A stretch of DNA of 19,653 nt from Thiomonas sp. (GTDB taxonomy: Bacteria > Pseudomonadota > Gammaproteobacteria > Burkholderiales > Burkholderiaceae_C): NCBI GenBank assembly GCA_027451915.1, contig DAIDHU010000097.1, forward strand, positions 1 through 19,653, given 5' to 3'. Shown piece by piece: positions 1-5,489 of this stretch. Position numbers and translations under genes: made by a program. Every line of letters begins with the position of its first letter. Position 1 is the first letter of the stretch. The notes under the pieces are model-generated. The model saw nothing but the letters and a program-made list of their open reading frames with translations, was not told the DNA's origin and made no database searches.

Positions 1-34
1 GAGCAGCAGCGCCCGGGGGCCTTGCGCGGCCCAC

Positions 35-40
35 TACACT
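35..40 (+). promoter_or_regulatory. possible -10 element of the tRNA-Arg gene
   Basis: TACACT matches 4 of 6 positions of the sigma-70 -10 consensus and lies 24 nt before the mature tRNA 5' end. No convincing -35 hexamer sits 16-18 nt upstream because that stretch is GC-rich. This is a weak call, and the tRNA could instead be processed from a longer transcript that starts outside the window. Confidence 0.25.
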
Positions 41-64
41 TTCGGCGCGCCCCGTGCGCCCGTT

Positions 65-141
65 CTGCCCGTAGCTCAGCTGGATAGAGCAACAGCCTTC
101 TAAGCTGTGGGTCGGGGGTTCGATTCCCTCCGGGCAGGCCA
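65..141 (+). tRNA. tRNA-Arg (anticodon TCT), CCA encoded
   Basis: A complete cloverleaf can be folded by hand. The acceptor stem CTGCCCG (65-71) pairs with CGGGCAG (131-137). The D stem is GCTC/GAGC, the anticodon stem ACAGC/GCTGT (92-96/104-108) and the T stem GGGGG/CCCTC around a TTCGATT loop. The discriminator is G138, followed by a genomically encoded CCA (139-141). The anticodon TCT (99-101) sits in the loop CTTCTAA and reads AGA, a rare arginine codon in a high-GC genome. No integrase or duplicated 3' end is seen nearby, so there is no sign that it serves as an attachment site here. Confidence 0.96.
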
Positions 142-256
142 AGGAAATCAAGGAGTTGGGCCTGAAAGCTGATGGCCGCCGCCCGGCCTCTGGCCCTGCT
201 CTGGGCCGTGCACGGGAGCACCCGCATGGCTCCGCGGGCGCTGTTCTGGGCGGCTT

Positions 257-706
257 TCACCTTGAGCCGGATTCCCCTCTGAGCGATTCCCCTTCGTGGC
301 GGCCCCCGGGGCCAGGCCTGGGCTCAAGCTCGGTGGTGTCGAGCACGCGCGCGCCGGCCACCTCGCGACCGAGGAGCTTGGTCCAGCAGGGATGGGCGGC
401 CGCGCTCAGCACGACCTGACGGGCGGCGCATTTGTGCACCGCCGCGGCGAGCATGTCCTGGCATATGCTCAGGTGTCGCCAGCGCTCGGTCAGCTGGGCT
501 TCGGCCACGGTCAGGGTGCGGGAAATCCGGTCGAATCGGAAGGTGATCCGGCCGAAGATCTCCGACATCGCATCGTCCGCGAGAACGGCCACCAGGAAAG
601 CGCTGCGCGCCGCGCCGTCGGTATCCGAGCCGAAGCAGCGGATCGAGGGAGCCTCGGCAGCGCCAGGCAGGAACTGCCTGATTTTGTCGCGCAGATGGTT
701 CAGCAT
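257..706 (-). CDS. conserved-looking hypothetical protein, 149 aa
   Basis: The family is not recognised. The frame looks genuinely coding: mixed amphipathic composition, an ordinary start (MLNHLRDKIRQFL) and an AGGAA ribosome-binding site about 4 nt before ATG 706. The body (residues 20-120) alternates predicted strands and helices: FLVAVLADDAMSEIFG, RITFRFDRISRTLTVAEAQL, then a helix and VVLSAAAHPCWTKLLG. The strand-helix-strand order is loosely reminiscent of small acyltransferase folds, but no diagnostic motif is present and no function is claimed. The last 20 residues are Gly/Arg/Glu-rich and look disordered. There is no signal peptide or membrane segment, so it is probably cytoplasmic. 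It lies downstream of the chemoreceptor on the same strand, separated by 209 bp with terminator-like structure, and is probably transcribed on its own. A competing frame at 324-755 is Arg/Pro-rich and looks like a shadow. Confidence 0.6.
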   Translation of the reverse strand: MLNHLRDKIRQFLPGAAEAPSIRCFGSDTDGAARSAFLVAVLADDAMSEIFGRITFRFDRISRTLTVAEAQLTERWRHLSICQDMLAAAVHKCAARQVVLSAAAHPCWTKLLGREVAGARVLDTTELEPRPGPGGRHEGESLRGESGSR

Positions 707-795
707 GGTTCCTGGCCCGATGGCCTTGTGCGTCCATGTCGCTGGGGGTGGGCATGGCTGCCCGGTGATGGCAGTGTGGGCTTCGGGCGGGCCCG

Positions 796-812
796 GGACA
801 AGCAGCTTGTCC
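796..812. repeat. perfect inverted repeat GGACAAG-CAG-CTTGTCC
   Basis: Two 7-nt arms surround a 3-nt centre. It lies 90 bp upstream of the start codon of the 149-aa hypothetical gene on the minus strand. No T-run follows on either strand, so it resembles an operator or a small cruciform more than a terminator. No regulator is identified. Confidence 0.4.
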
Positions 813-834
813 TCAGCAAAAGGCCCCGCCCGAG

Positions 835-895
835 AAAAAAGTCCTCTTTTGCGCCAGGAGCGTGCCCGCTTCGCGGGCCGCGCCTGGGCGCGGCC
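835..895 (-). terminator. candidate transcription terminator of the chemoreceptor gene
   Basis: Read on the minus strand, 20 bp past the chemoreceptor stop there is a strong hairpin (8-bp stem 876-883/888-895, loop CTGG). It overlaps an alternative hairpin, GCCCGC-GAA-GCGGGC (864-878). These are followed by a short AAAAG/CTTTT stem that runs straight into six T residues (835-840 on the plus strand). The combination fits an intrinsic terminator. The stem directly preceding the T-run is only 5 bp, which limits confidence. The whole gap 707-915 holds this and the palindrome at 796-812, and no gene is evident in it. Confidence 0.45.
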
Positions 896-915
896 GGGCG
901 TGGTCGCGCGGCTTG

Positions 916-2571
916 CTAGAAGCGCACGAACTGCTCGTGGGCCGAAGCCGGCGCGGCGCCGGGCATGGACGCCGCGGAAGCGGGCGCCTGGCGAGCGGCA
1001 TGGCCCGCTGCCGCGCGGGAGGGGGCCCCGGCCTGGTTCGCATCGGCCCCGGGCAGGCGGAATTTCCCCACCTGCGCCTGCAATTCGGCCGACTGTCCGT
1101 TCATCTGCTCGGCGGTCGCCGCCAGCTGCTCGGAGGCCGAGGCGTTTTGCTGGGTGGTGCCGTTGAGCTGGGACATGGCCTGGTTGATCTGCTCGATGCC
1201 GGTGGCCTGTTCGGCGCTGGCGGCGTCGATCTCCTCGATGAGCTCGCTGGTGCGGGTGATCGCCGGCACCATCTGCGCCAGCAGTTCGCCGGCGGCCTCG
1301 GCCTGCTTGACCGAGCCCGCGGCCAGATCGCCGATCTCGCGCGCGGCCACCTGGGCACGCTCGGCCAGCTTGCGCACCTCGGCGGCCACCACGGCGAAGC
1401 CCTTGCCGTGCTCGCCGGCGCGCGCGGCCTCGATGGCCGCGTTCAGCGCCAGCATATTGGTCTGGTAGGCGATGTCGTCGACGATGCCGATGCGCTCGGC
1501 AATGGCCAGCATGTCCTCGACGGTCTTGCGCACGGCCGCGCCGCCGTCACGGGCCTGCTGGGCGGCCTGACGGGCCATGCCCGCGGTCAGGCGCGCGTTG
1601 TCGGCGTTCTGCTTGATCGACGCGGCCGACTGTTCCAGCGTGGCCGAGGTCTGCTCCACCGAGGCGGCCTGTTCCGAGGCGCCCTGGGAAAGGCTTTGCG
1701 AGGTGCCGGACACTTGTTCCGAGGCAACGGAGAGTTTGTCCGCCGCGGCGCGCACCGCGCCCAGGGTGATGGACAGCTTCTCGACCATCTCGCGTATCGC
1801 CGCCAGCATGCTGCGGGTATCCCCGGCGCGCGTGGGCACATGCACCGTGAGATCGCCCGCCGCGACCTTGCGCACCACGTCGACGGCCACGGCGGGCTCT
1901 CCGCCGAGCTGGCGCAGCAGCGCGCGCAGGATCAGCCAGCCGCCGGCGAGCAGCAGCACGGCGATCGCGGCGCTGACCAGCAGGAAGCGCAGCATGCTGC
2001 TCGCCATGGCCTGCCGGGCGCTGGCCGCCCCCGCGTGCGCCTGTTGCACGTTGTAGTCGAAGTGGGCGTCGATCTGCTTGGCCAGGCGATCGGCCATGGC
2101 GCTGTTGCCGGGCTGGAGCTGCTGGGTTAGGTCCATGTTGCCGCCCGCGATCGCGGCCAGGATCTGCGCCACGCTCCTGGAGTAGGCCTGCCAGGTGGCG
2201 CTTTCCGCTTCGAGCAGTTGCTTGTCCCGAGGGGCCTGGGCGGTGCGTGCATAGTCGGCCAGGGACTGCTCGACAAAGCGCGAGTCCTGCTGGATCCGGT
2301 TGCGCGCGTTGCGCAGCTCGGAGGGGCCGGGATGGTTGATGACGTCGTTGGTCCAGCGGCGTACCCGCAGGAAGTGATCCCGCAGCAGGTCGAGGTCGAC
2401 CAGCGCGGGAACCGTGTGGACGTTGGCGAAATTCGTGGATTCGAACACCCGGTGGATCTGCGAGGATCCGAATCCGGAAAGGCCCAGCAGGCCGGCGATG
2501 GCGAGCCCGATGAGCAGGGCCAGGCGCTTGGCGACGGTCATGTCGTTGAATGAGGTTGGCGGATCGCGCAA
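916..2571 (-). CDS. methyl-accepting chemotaxis protein (transmembrane chemoreceptor)
   Basis: This inner-membrane chemoreceptor senses a ligand in the periplasm and controls CheA through CheW. From the N-terminus it has TM1 (about residues 13-33), a helical periplasmic domain of 4HB-like size (35-190), TM2 (195-217), a HAMP linker (LLRQLGGEPAVAVDV, 218-270) and a long coiled-coil signalling domain. The hairpin tip reads IVDDIAYQTNMLALNAAIEA (about 363-382), continuing RAGEHGKGFAVVAAEVRKLAER, the MCP hallmark. An Ala/Pro-rich linker (505-545) ends in QFVRF, which fits the x-[FWYH]-x2-[FWYH] CheR-binding pentapeptide. The longest frame begins with TTG (2571). ATG 2541 (MTVAKRLALL) would give 541 aa and fits the candidate sigma-28 promoter better. 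Neither start has a strong SD. It lies 127 bp downstream of rpfF on the same strand. The ligand is unknown. Confidence 0.95.
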   Translation of the reverse strand: MRDPPTSFNDMTVAKRLALLIGLAIAGLLGLSGFGSSQIHRVFESTNFANVHTVPALVDLDLLRDHFLRVRRWTNDVINHPGPSELRNARNRIQQDSRFVEQSLADYARTAQAPRDKQLLEAESATWQAYSRSVAQILAAIAGGNMDLTQQLQPGNSAMADRLAKQIDAHFDYNVQQAHAGAASARQAMASSMLRFLLVSAAIAVLLLAGGWLILRALLRQLGGEPAVAVDVVRKVAAGDLTVHVPTRAGDTRSMLAAIREMVEKLSITLGAVRAAADKLSVASEQVSGTSQSLSQGASEQAASVEQTSATLEQSAASIKQNADNARLTAGMARQAAQQARDGGAAVRKTVEDMLAIAERIGIVDDIAYQTNMLALNAAIEAARAGEHGKGFAVVAAEVRKLAERAQVAAREIGDLAAGSVKQAEAAGELLAQMVPAITRTSELIEEIDAASAEQATGIEQINQAMSQLNGTTQQNASASEQLAATAEQMNGQSAELQAQVGKFRLPGADANQAGAPSRAAAGHAARQAPASAASMPGAAPASAHEQFVRF

Positions 2572-2598
2572 TGATCAGCCTACCCGACCCAAATGACA
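2572..2598 (-). promoter_or_regulatory. candidate sigma-28 (FliA) promoter of the chemoreceptor
   Basis: On the minus strand TGTCATTT (2598-2591) is followed by an 11-nt spacer and GCTGATCA (2579-2572). Compared with the enterobacterial FliA consensus TAAAGTTT-N11-GCCGATAA, the -10 matches 6 of 8 and the -35 matches 4 of 8, with exact spacing. Chemoreceptor genes are commonly FliA-dependent. Transcription would begin near 2565, inside the TTG-initiated extension, which favours ATG 2541 as the real start. An imperfect inverted repeat with a bulged A (2602-2620) lies just upstream and could bind a regulator. Confidence 0.35.
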
Positions 2599-2677
2599 AA
2601 GGGGAGAATACGCATTCCCCACGGCCCGGCAACGCATCCCTGCTCCGGCGCGGCCGGGCGGGCCAGGACCATGCCGA

Positions 2678-2695
2678 GGCGCGCCGAAGCGCGCC
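2678..2695 (-). terminator. UUCG-capped hairpin after rpfF
   Basis: Read on the minus strand, GGCGCGC-TTCG-GCGCGCC gives a perfect 7-bp stem with the very stable UUCG tetraloop, starting 3 nt after the rpfF stop codon. No T-run follows, so it may stabilise the 3' end or act as a weak terminator before the chemoreceptor. Confidence 0.5.
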
Positions 2696-2698
2696 GGC

Positions 2699-3592
2699 TC
2701 AATGCGCGAATTCGGTTCGCTGCATGCGCACCAGGGTTTCCAGCACGCGGATCTCGTCGGCGTCGAGTTGCAGGGCCGTATCCACCCACTCGTCGACCAC
2801 GGTGGCCAGTTCCGCGTAGTCCAATGGCTGCATGCGGCAGCGTGCGCGCTGCAGGGCCATGCGGGCCTTGCGGCGCTTGGCATGCTCGGCCACGAACTCG
2901 CGCACGGCGGCTTCGCCGCGCCCCGTAGGGCAGATCTCGTCGATCACGCCCATCTCGAGCATCTCGGCGGCGGAGTAGATCTTGCCGGTGCGCATGATCC
3001 GCTCGGCGGACGCCACGCCGATGCGGCGCGCCAGCAGGCTCATGCCTCCCGAGCAGGGGAACAGGCCGAACAGGATTTCCGGCAGGCCGAATTCGGCCTG
3101 CTCCTCGGCGATGATGAAATCGGCGGCGAGCGCGGCCTCGAAACCCCCGCCCAGCGCGCGACCCTGCACCAGGGACAGGGTCGTGGAGCTGCGGTTGAGT
3201 ACCGTGGCCCAGCGATAGATCATGTCCAGGCACTGCATGGAATAGTGCTGCAGGGCGTGGGCGTCGCGGGCGCGGATGCACTCGAGGAAATGCGCCAGGT
3301 CACCGCCCAGGCTGAAATACTCGGGGTGCAGCGAGCGCAGGATCACGTAGTGCACCGGCTCCTCGCCGGCATCGCCTTCCCAGCGGGGGCCGAGGTCGTC
3401 GAAGTGCTCGGTCAGCGACTGCAGCGAGCCCAGGAGTTCGCGCGAGAAATTGTGCGGCTTGCCCTCGCGCGGGACCATGGAGACCCACAGCGCGGAACTG
3501 GCGGCGTCGAATCGCGTCTGCACCAGCGCGCTCTCGGCCGGGGCCAGCTGCGGCAGGTATTTCAGTCGGGACAGGGTCTGCTGCGGGATCAT
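2699..3592 (-). CDS. rpfF: RpfF-type DSF synthase (crotonase superfamily)
   Basis: RpfF enzymes dehydrate 3-hydroxyacyl-ACP to cis-2-enoyl-ACP and hydrolyse the thioester, releasing a diffusible-signal-factor fatty acid. From ATG 3592 the protein has 297 residues (Xanthomonas RpfF about 289). It carries the oxyanion-hole strand FSLGGDLAHF and the block SLVQGRALGGGFEAALAADF, then FIIAEEQAEFGLPEILFGLF, which closely resembles RpfF. The two catalytic glutamates fall at about E152 (GGGFE) and E172 (GLPE), 20 residues apart as in RpfF (E141/E161). The C-terminal VDEWVDTALQLDADEIRVLETLVR also resembles RpfF. The frame extends to TTG 3634, but that codon lies upstream of the predicted sigma-54 start site. 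Neighbouring rpfG and rpfC support quorum sensing rather than beta-oxidation. An ordinary enoyl-CoA hydratase is the alternative, considered unlikely. Confidence 0.9.
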   Translation of the reverse strand: MIPQQTLSRLKYLPQLAPAESALVQTRFDAASSALWVSMVPREGKPHNFSRELLGSLQSLTEHFDDLGPRWEGDAGEEPVHYVILRSLHPEYFSLGGDLAHFLECIRARDAHALQHYSMQCLDMIYRWATVLNRSSTTLSLVQGRALGGGFEAALAADFIIAEEQAEFGLPEILFGLFPCSGGMSLLARRIGVASAERIMRTGKIYSAAEMLEMGVIDEICPTGRGEAAVREFVAEHAKRRKARMALQRARCRMQPLDYAELATVVDEWVDTALQLDADEIRVLETLVRMQRTEFAH

Positions 3593-3641
3593 GGTCGGGG
3601 GGATTCGCAGATGCGCCTCCACAGGCGCTCGCAACCCTCAA

Positions 3642-3657
3642 AGCAAGGACGATGCCA
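3642..3657 (-). promoter_or_regulatory. candidate sigma-54 promoter of rpfF
   Basis: The minus strand reads TGGCATCGTCCTTGCT. Against the RpoN consensus TGGCACG-N4-TTGC[A/T] it matches everything except the sixth and seventh bases, and the invariant GG and GC are separated by exactly 10 nt. Transcription would begin near 3631, giving a leader of about 39 nt to ATG 3592. No credible sigma-70 promoter was found between the ketosynthase stop and rpfF. Confidence 0.6.
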
Positions 3658-3720
3658 GCAGCAACTTGCGCCTCCGGGCCCCTGTGCGCAAGGGCTTTGC
3701 GCCGAGCGCCGGGGGCGAAA

Positions 3721-3738
3721 TCGTCAAGAATTTGACGA
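3721..3738. promoter_or_regulatory. FleQ-box-like palindrome upstream of rpfF
   Basis: TCGTCAA-GAAT-TTGACGA is a perfect inverted repeat with 7-nt arms. Its core GTCAAGAATTTGAC (3723-3736) agrees with the published FleQ box GTCaNTAAAtTGAC, as I recall it, at 11 of 13 defined positions, including both GTCA/TGAC arms. The centre is about 98 bp upstream of the predicted sigma-54 start site of rpfF, a usual distance for an enhancer-binding-protein site. Binding by a FleQ/FlrA-type protein is inference, since no such gene lies in the window. Confidence 0.5.
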
Positions 3739-3763
3739 CGGTGGCCCCGCCGCGGGGGCTGCG

Positions 3764-3788
3764 GACGCGCCGCGGACCCCGGCGCGTC
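3764..3788 (-). terminator. strong hairpin after the ketosynthase gene
   Basis: A 9-bp GC-rich stem (GACGCGCCG/CGGCGCGTC) with a 7-nt loop begins 18 bp past the ketosynthase stop codon on the minus strand. There is no T-run. Together with the separate promoter-like elements before rpfF, it suggests that the ACP-ketosynthase transcript and rpfF are at least partly separate units. The 214-bp gap 3593-3806 also holds a smaller hairpin at 3686-3702. Confidence 0.45.
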
Positions 3789-3806
3789 GGCTCCTTGGCG
3801 CCGCGT

Positions 3807-5027
3807 TCAGGGCGCGCGCACCACCAGCGCGGCGTTGATGCCGCCGAAACCCGCCGACAGCGACAGCGCGCGCCGCACCGTCCCAGGCAGGTTGGGCTGG
3901 GTGACGTGGTTCAGGCCCTCGCAATCCGGGTCGATCTCGTCCAGGTGCGCGGTGGCCGGCACGAAGCCGTCGCGCATGGCCAGCAGGCAGGCCAGCATTT
4001 CCATGGCGCTGGCCGCGCCGAGCATATGGCCGTGCAGCGCCTTGGTGGAACTGACGGGAATGCGCGCGCAGTGCTCGCCGAAGACCTCCTTGAGCGAGGA
4101 CACCTCCACCGGATCGCCTCCCTTGGTGGCCGTGGCGTGGGCGTTGATGTAATCGATGTCTCCAGGGCCCACGCCGGCCTTGGCCAGGGCGGCGCGCAAG
4201 GAGGCGATCTGCCCGCGCTGGTGGGGGGCGCCGATGTGGTAGGCGTCGGAGGCGATGCCCCAGCCTTCGATGTAGCCCAGGATGTTCGCACCGCGCGCCT
4301 CGGCGTGGGCCCGCGACTCCAGCATGAAGAACACGCTGCCTTCGCCTAGCACCAGGCCCGTGCGCTGGGCGGAGAAGGGCTTGCAGCTGCGCGAGGGGTC
4401 GGCATCCACCTCGGCCAGCGCGCGCAGCCCGTCCCATGCCCCCAGGAACACGGGCATCAGCGCCGATTCGGCGCCGCCGGCGAAGGCGATGTCGATCTCG
4501 CCGCTGGCAATGTGCCGGCAGGCGTCGGCGATCGCCGCACCCGAGGAGGAGCAGGCCGAGGAATGGCAGGCGGTGGGCCCGAAGACCTTGTGGTGGATGG
4601 AGATGAAGGACGCGGCCGCGTTGTTCATGCACCCCATGATCACGTAGGGCTTGGTCGTGCGCCGTCCCTCGATATAGAACTGGCGGATGCCCTCCCATTC
4701 CGTTGTGCCGCCGCCGCGCACCGTGCCGTAAAACACCCCCGCGCGTTCCCCGAGTGTGGAATAGTCCACAATTCCGGCACTTTCCGCGGCCTGTCTTGCC
4801 GCAACCAGGGCCATTTGGGTTGTACGATCCAGGAAAGGTAGTTCGACTCGGCTGAAGCGGTCGCGGAATTGCGCGTCGACCGGGGCGACCGGAAACGGAC
4901 GGGAGAGTTCCGGGGATTCGAAAACACGAACCCCGGAACGAAGGTTCGACAGGCTTTGGGACACCTCGGAAGCGCTGCTGCCGATCGGCGAGACCACACC
5001 GATTCCGGTGATTGCGATCTCACTCAT
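3807..5027 (-). CDS. beta-ketoacyl-ACP synthase, FabF (KAS II)-like
   Basis: This cytosolic condensing enzyme would elongate acyl chains by decarboxylative Claisen condensation with malonyl-ACP. It has 406 residues, close to FabF (about 413), and covers the full thiolase fold, starting MSEIAITGIGVVSPIGSS. The Cys-His-His triad is visible: C159 in TACHSSACSSSG, H297 in NAHATATKGGDPVE and H334 in STKALHGHMLGAAS, with conserved K329. The C-terminal GFGGINAALVV loop is intact. ATG 5027 overlaps the upstream ACP stop by 8 nt, implying translational coupling. Placed between an ACP and an RpfF-type synthase, it probably provides the chain length or branching needed for the signal. Ketoreductase, dehydratase and malonyl transferase are absent and would come from housekeeping FAS. 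Membership of another specialised fatty-acid or polyketide pathway is possible. Confidence 0.92.
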   Translation of the reverse strand: MSEIAITGIGVVSPIGSSASEVSQSLSNLRSGVRVFESPELSRPFPVAPVDAQFRDRFSRVELPFLDRTTQMALVAARQAAESAGIVDYSTLGERAGVFYGTVRGGGTTEWEGIRQFYIEGRRTTKPYVIMGCMNNAAASFISIHHKVFGPTACHSSACSSSGAAIADACRHIASGEIDIAFAGGAESALMPVFLGAWDGLRALAEVDADPSRSCKPFSAQRTGLVLGEGSVFFMLESRAHAEARGANILGYIEGWGIASDAYHIGAPHQRGQIASLRAALAKAGVGPGDIDYINAHATATKGGDPVEVSSLKEVFGEHCARIPVSSTKALHGHMLGAASAMEMLACLLAMRDGFVPATAHLDEIDPDCEGLNHVTQPNLPGTVRRALSLSAGFGGINAALVVRAP

Positions 5028-5286
5028 CGGCGCGCGCCTCGACGTTGCGCGCGACCATGGCCGCCACGTCCTGCAGGGAGGGGTTCTTGGGCAGTTCGAT
5101 CCGACCCAGCTTGATTCCGATCGTGTCCTCGACGGTCATGATCACGTCCAGCACGGCCATGGAATCGAGTCCGATATCGGATACCGAAGTTTGAGGAGTG
5201 GCCTCGGAAAGATCGATGTCAAAGGTATCGAAAACCGTCTTCTTCAAGAGTTCGATAATATTTTCTTCAGTCCATCGGGCGTCCAT
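5020..5286 (-). CDS. acyl carrier protein
   Basis: This small acidic carrier (88 aa) bears the acyl chain on a 4'-phosphopantetheine arm. The attachment motif is SVSDIGLDSMAVLDVIMTVE, with the serine of D-S-M at the start of helix II, followed by a recognition-helix pattern (VEDTIGIKL). ATG 5286 is chosen because AGGAAAA lies 5 nt before it. Upstream in-frame ATGs at 5304 and 5355 lack such a site and would add a non-ACP leader. It differs from housekeeping AcpP, which usually has DSLDTVE after the serine region, so it is probably a dedicated carrier. Its stop overlaps the ketosynthase start. Base composition dips sharply here: 47% G+C over 5161-5340 by hand count, against about 68% in a sampled neighbouring stretch. 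Confidence 0.93.
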   Translation of the reverse strand: MDARWTEENIIELLKKTVFDTFDIDLSEATPQTSVSDIGLDSMAVLDVIMTVEDTIGIKLGRIELPKNPSLQDVAAMVARNVEARADE

Positions 5287-5489
5287 CGGATTTTCCTGTA
5301 ACATGGTTTGTTGCAGCCTAACCGAAACCGCGTGACAAGACAAGCGCGTAGCCATCGGAACCTTGATCCGGCGGCCCGCGAAAGCGGCTTCGCGAGGGTA
5401 GTGAGGTGCTGTGGGATGGTAGTGCGGCGGTGCCGCGGAGGCTGTGCCGGCCGCGCGCCCGTAACCTGTAGAAATCGAGGTGTTTCGCG
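5287..5489. other. divergent intergenic region between ACP and rpfG
   Basis: This 203-bp non-coding stretch is shared by two divergent units. Its ACP-proximal half is AT-richer and holds the weak minus-strand promoter. A hairpin with arms CGCGAA/TTCGCG (5377-5382/5389-5394) lies in the middle. No convincing plus-strand promoter for rpfG was found by eye. The rpfG ribosome-binding site is GAGG at 5477-5480. Confidence 0.5.
5315..5343 (-). promoter_or_regulatory. possible sigma-70 promoter of the ACP-ketosynthase unit
   Basis: On the minus strand TTGTCT (5343-5338, 4 of 6) is spaced 17 nt from TAGGCT (5320-5315, 3 of 6), about 30-60 nt before the ACP start. An overlapping TTGTCA (5 of 6) lies 5 nt further downstream, but the hexamer at -10 spacing from it is poor. 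This is a weak call in a locally AT-richer stretch. Confidence 0.3.

Noticed and set aside
65..141. tRNA-Arg as an attachment site of an integrated element
   Set aside because: There is no integrase, no repeated tRNA 3' end and no mobile-element gene in the window.
2542..2571. TTG 2571 as the certain start of the chemoreceptor
   Set aside because: The SD is weak, and the predicted sigma-28 start site would fall inside this extension. The longest frame is given, but ATG 2541 is at least as likely.
3593..3634. TTG 3634 as the rpfF start
   Set aside because: It lies upstream of the start site implied by the sigma-54 promoter, lacks an SD, and adds residues not resembling RpfF.
5315..5330. A second sigma-54 promoter before the ACP
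   Set aside because: A GG-N10-GC spacing can be found on the minus strand, but the surrounding consensus bases do not match.
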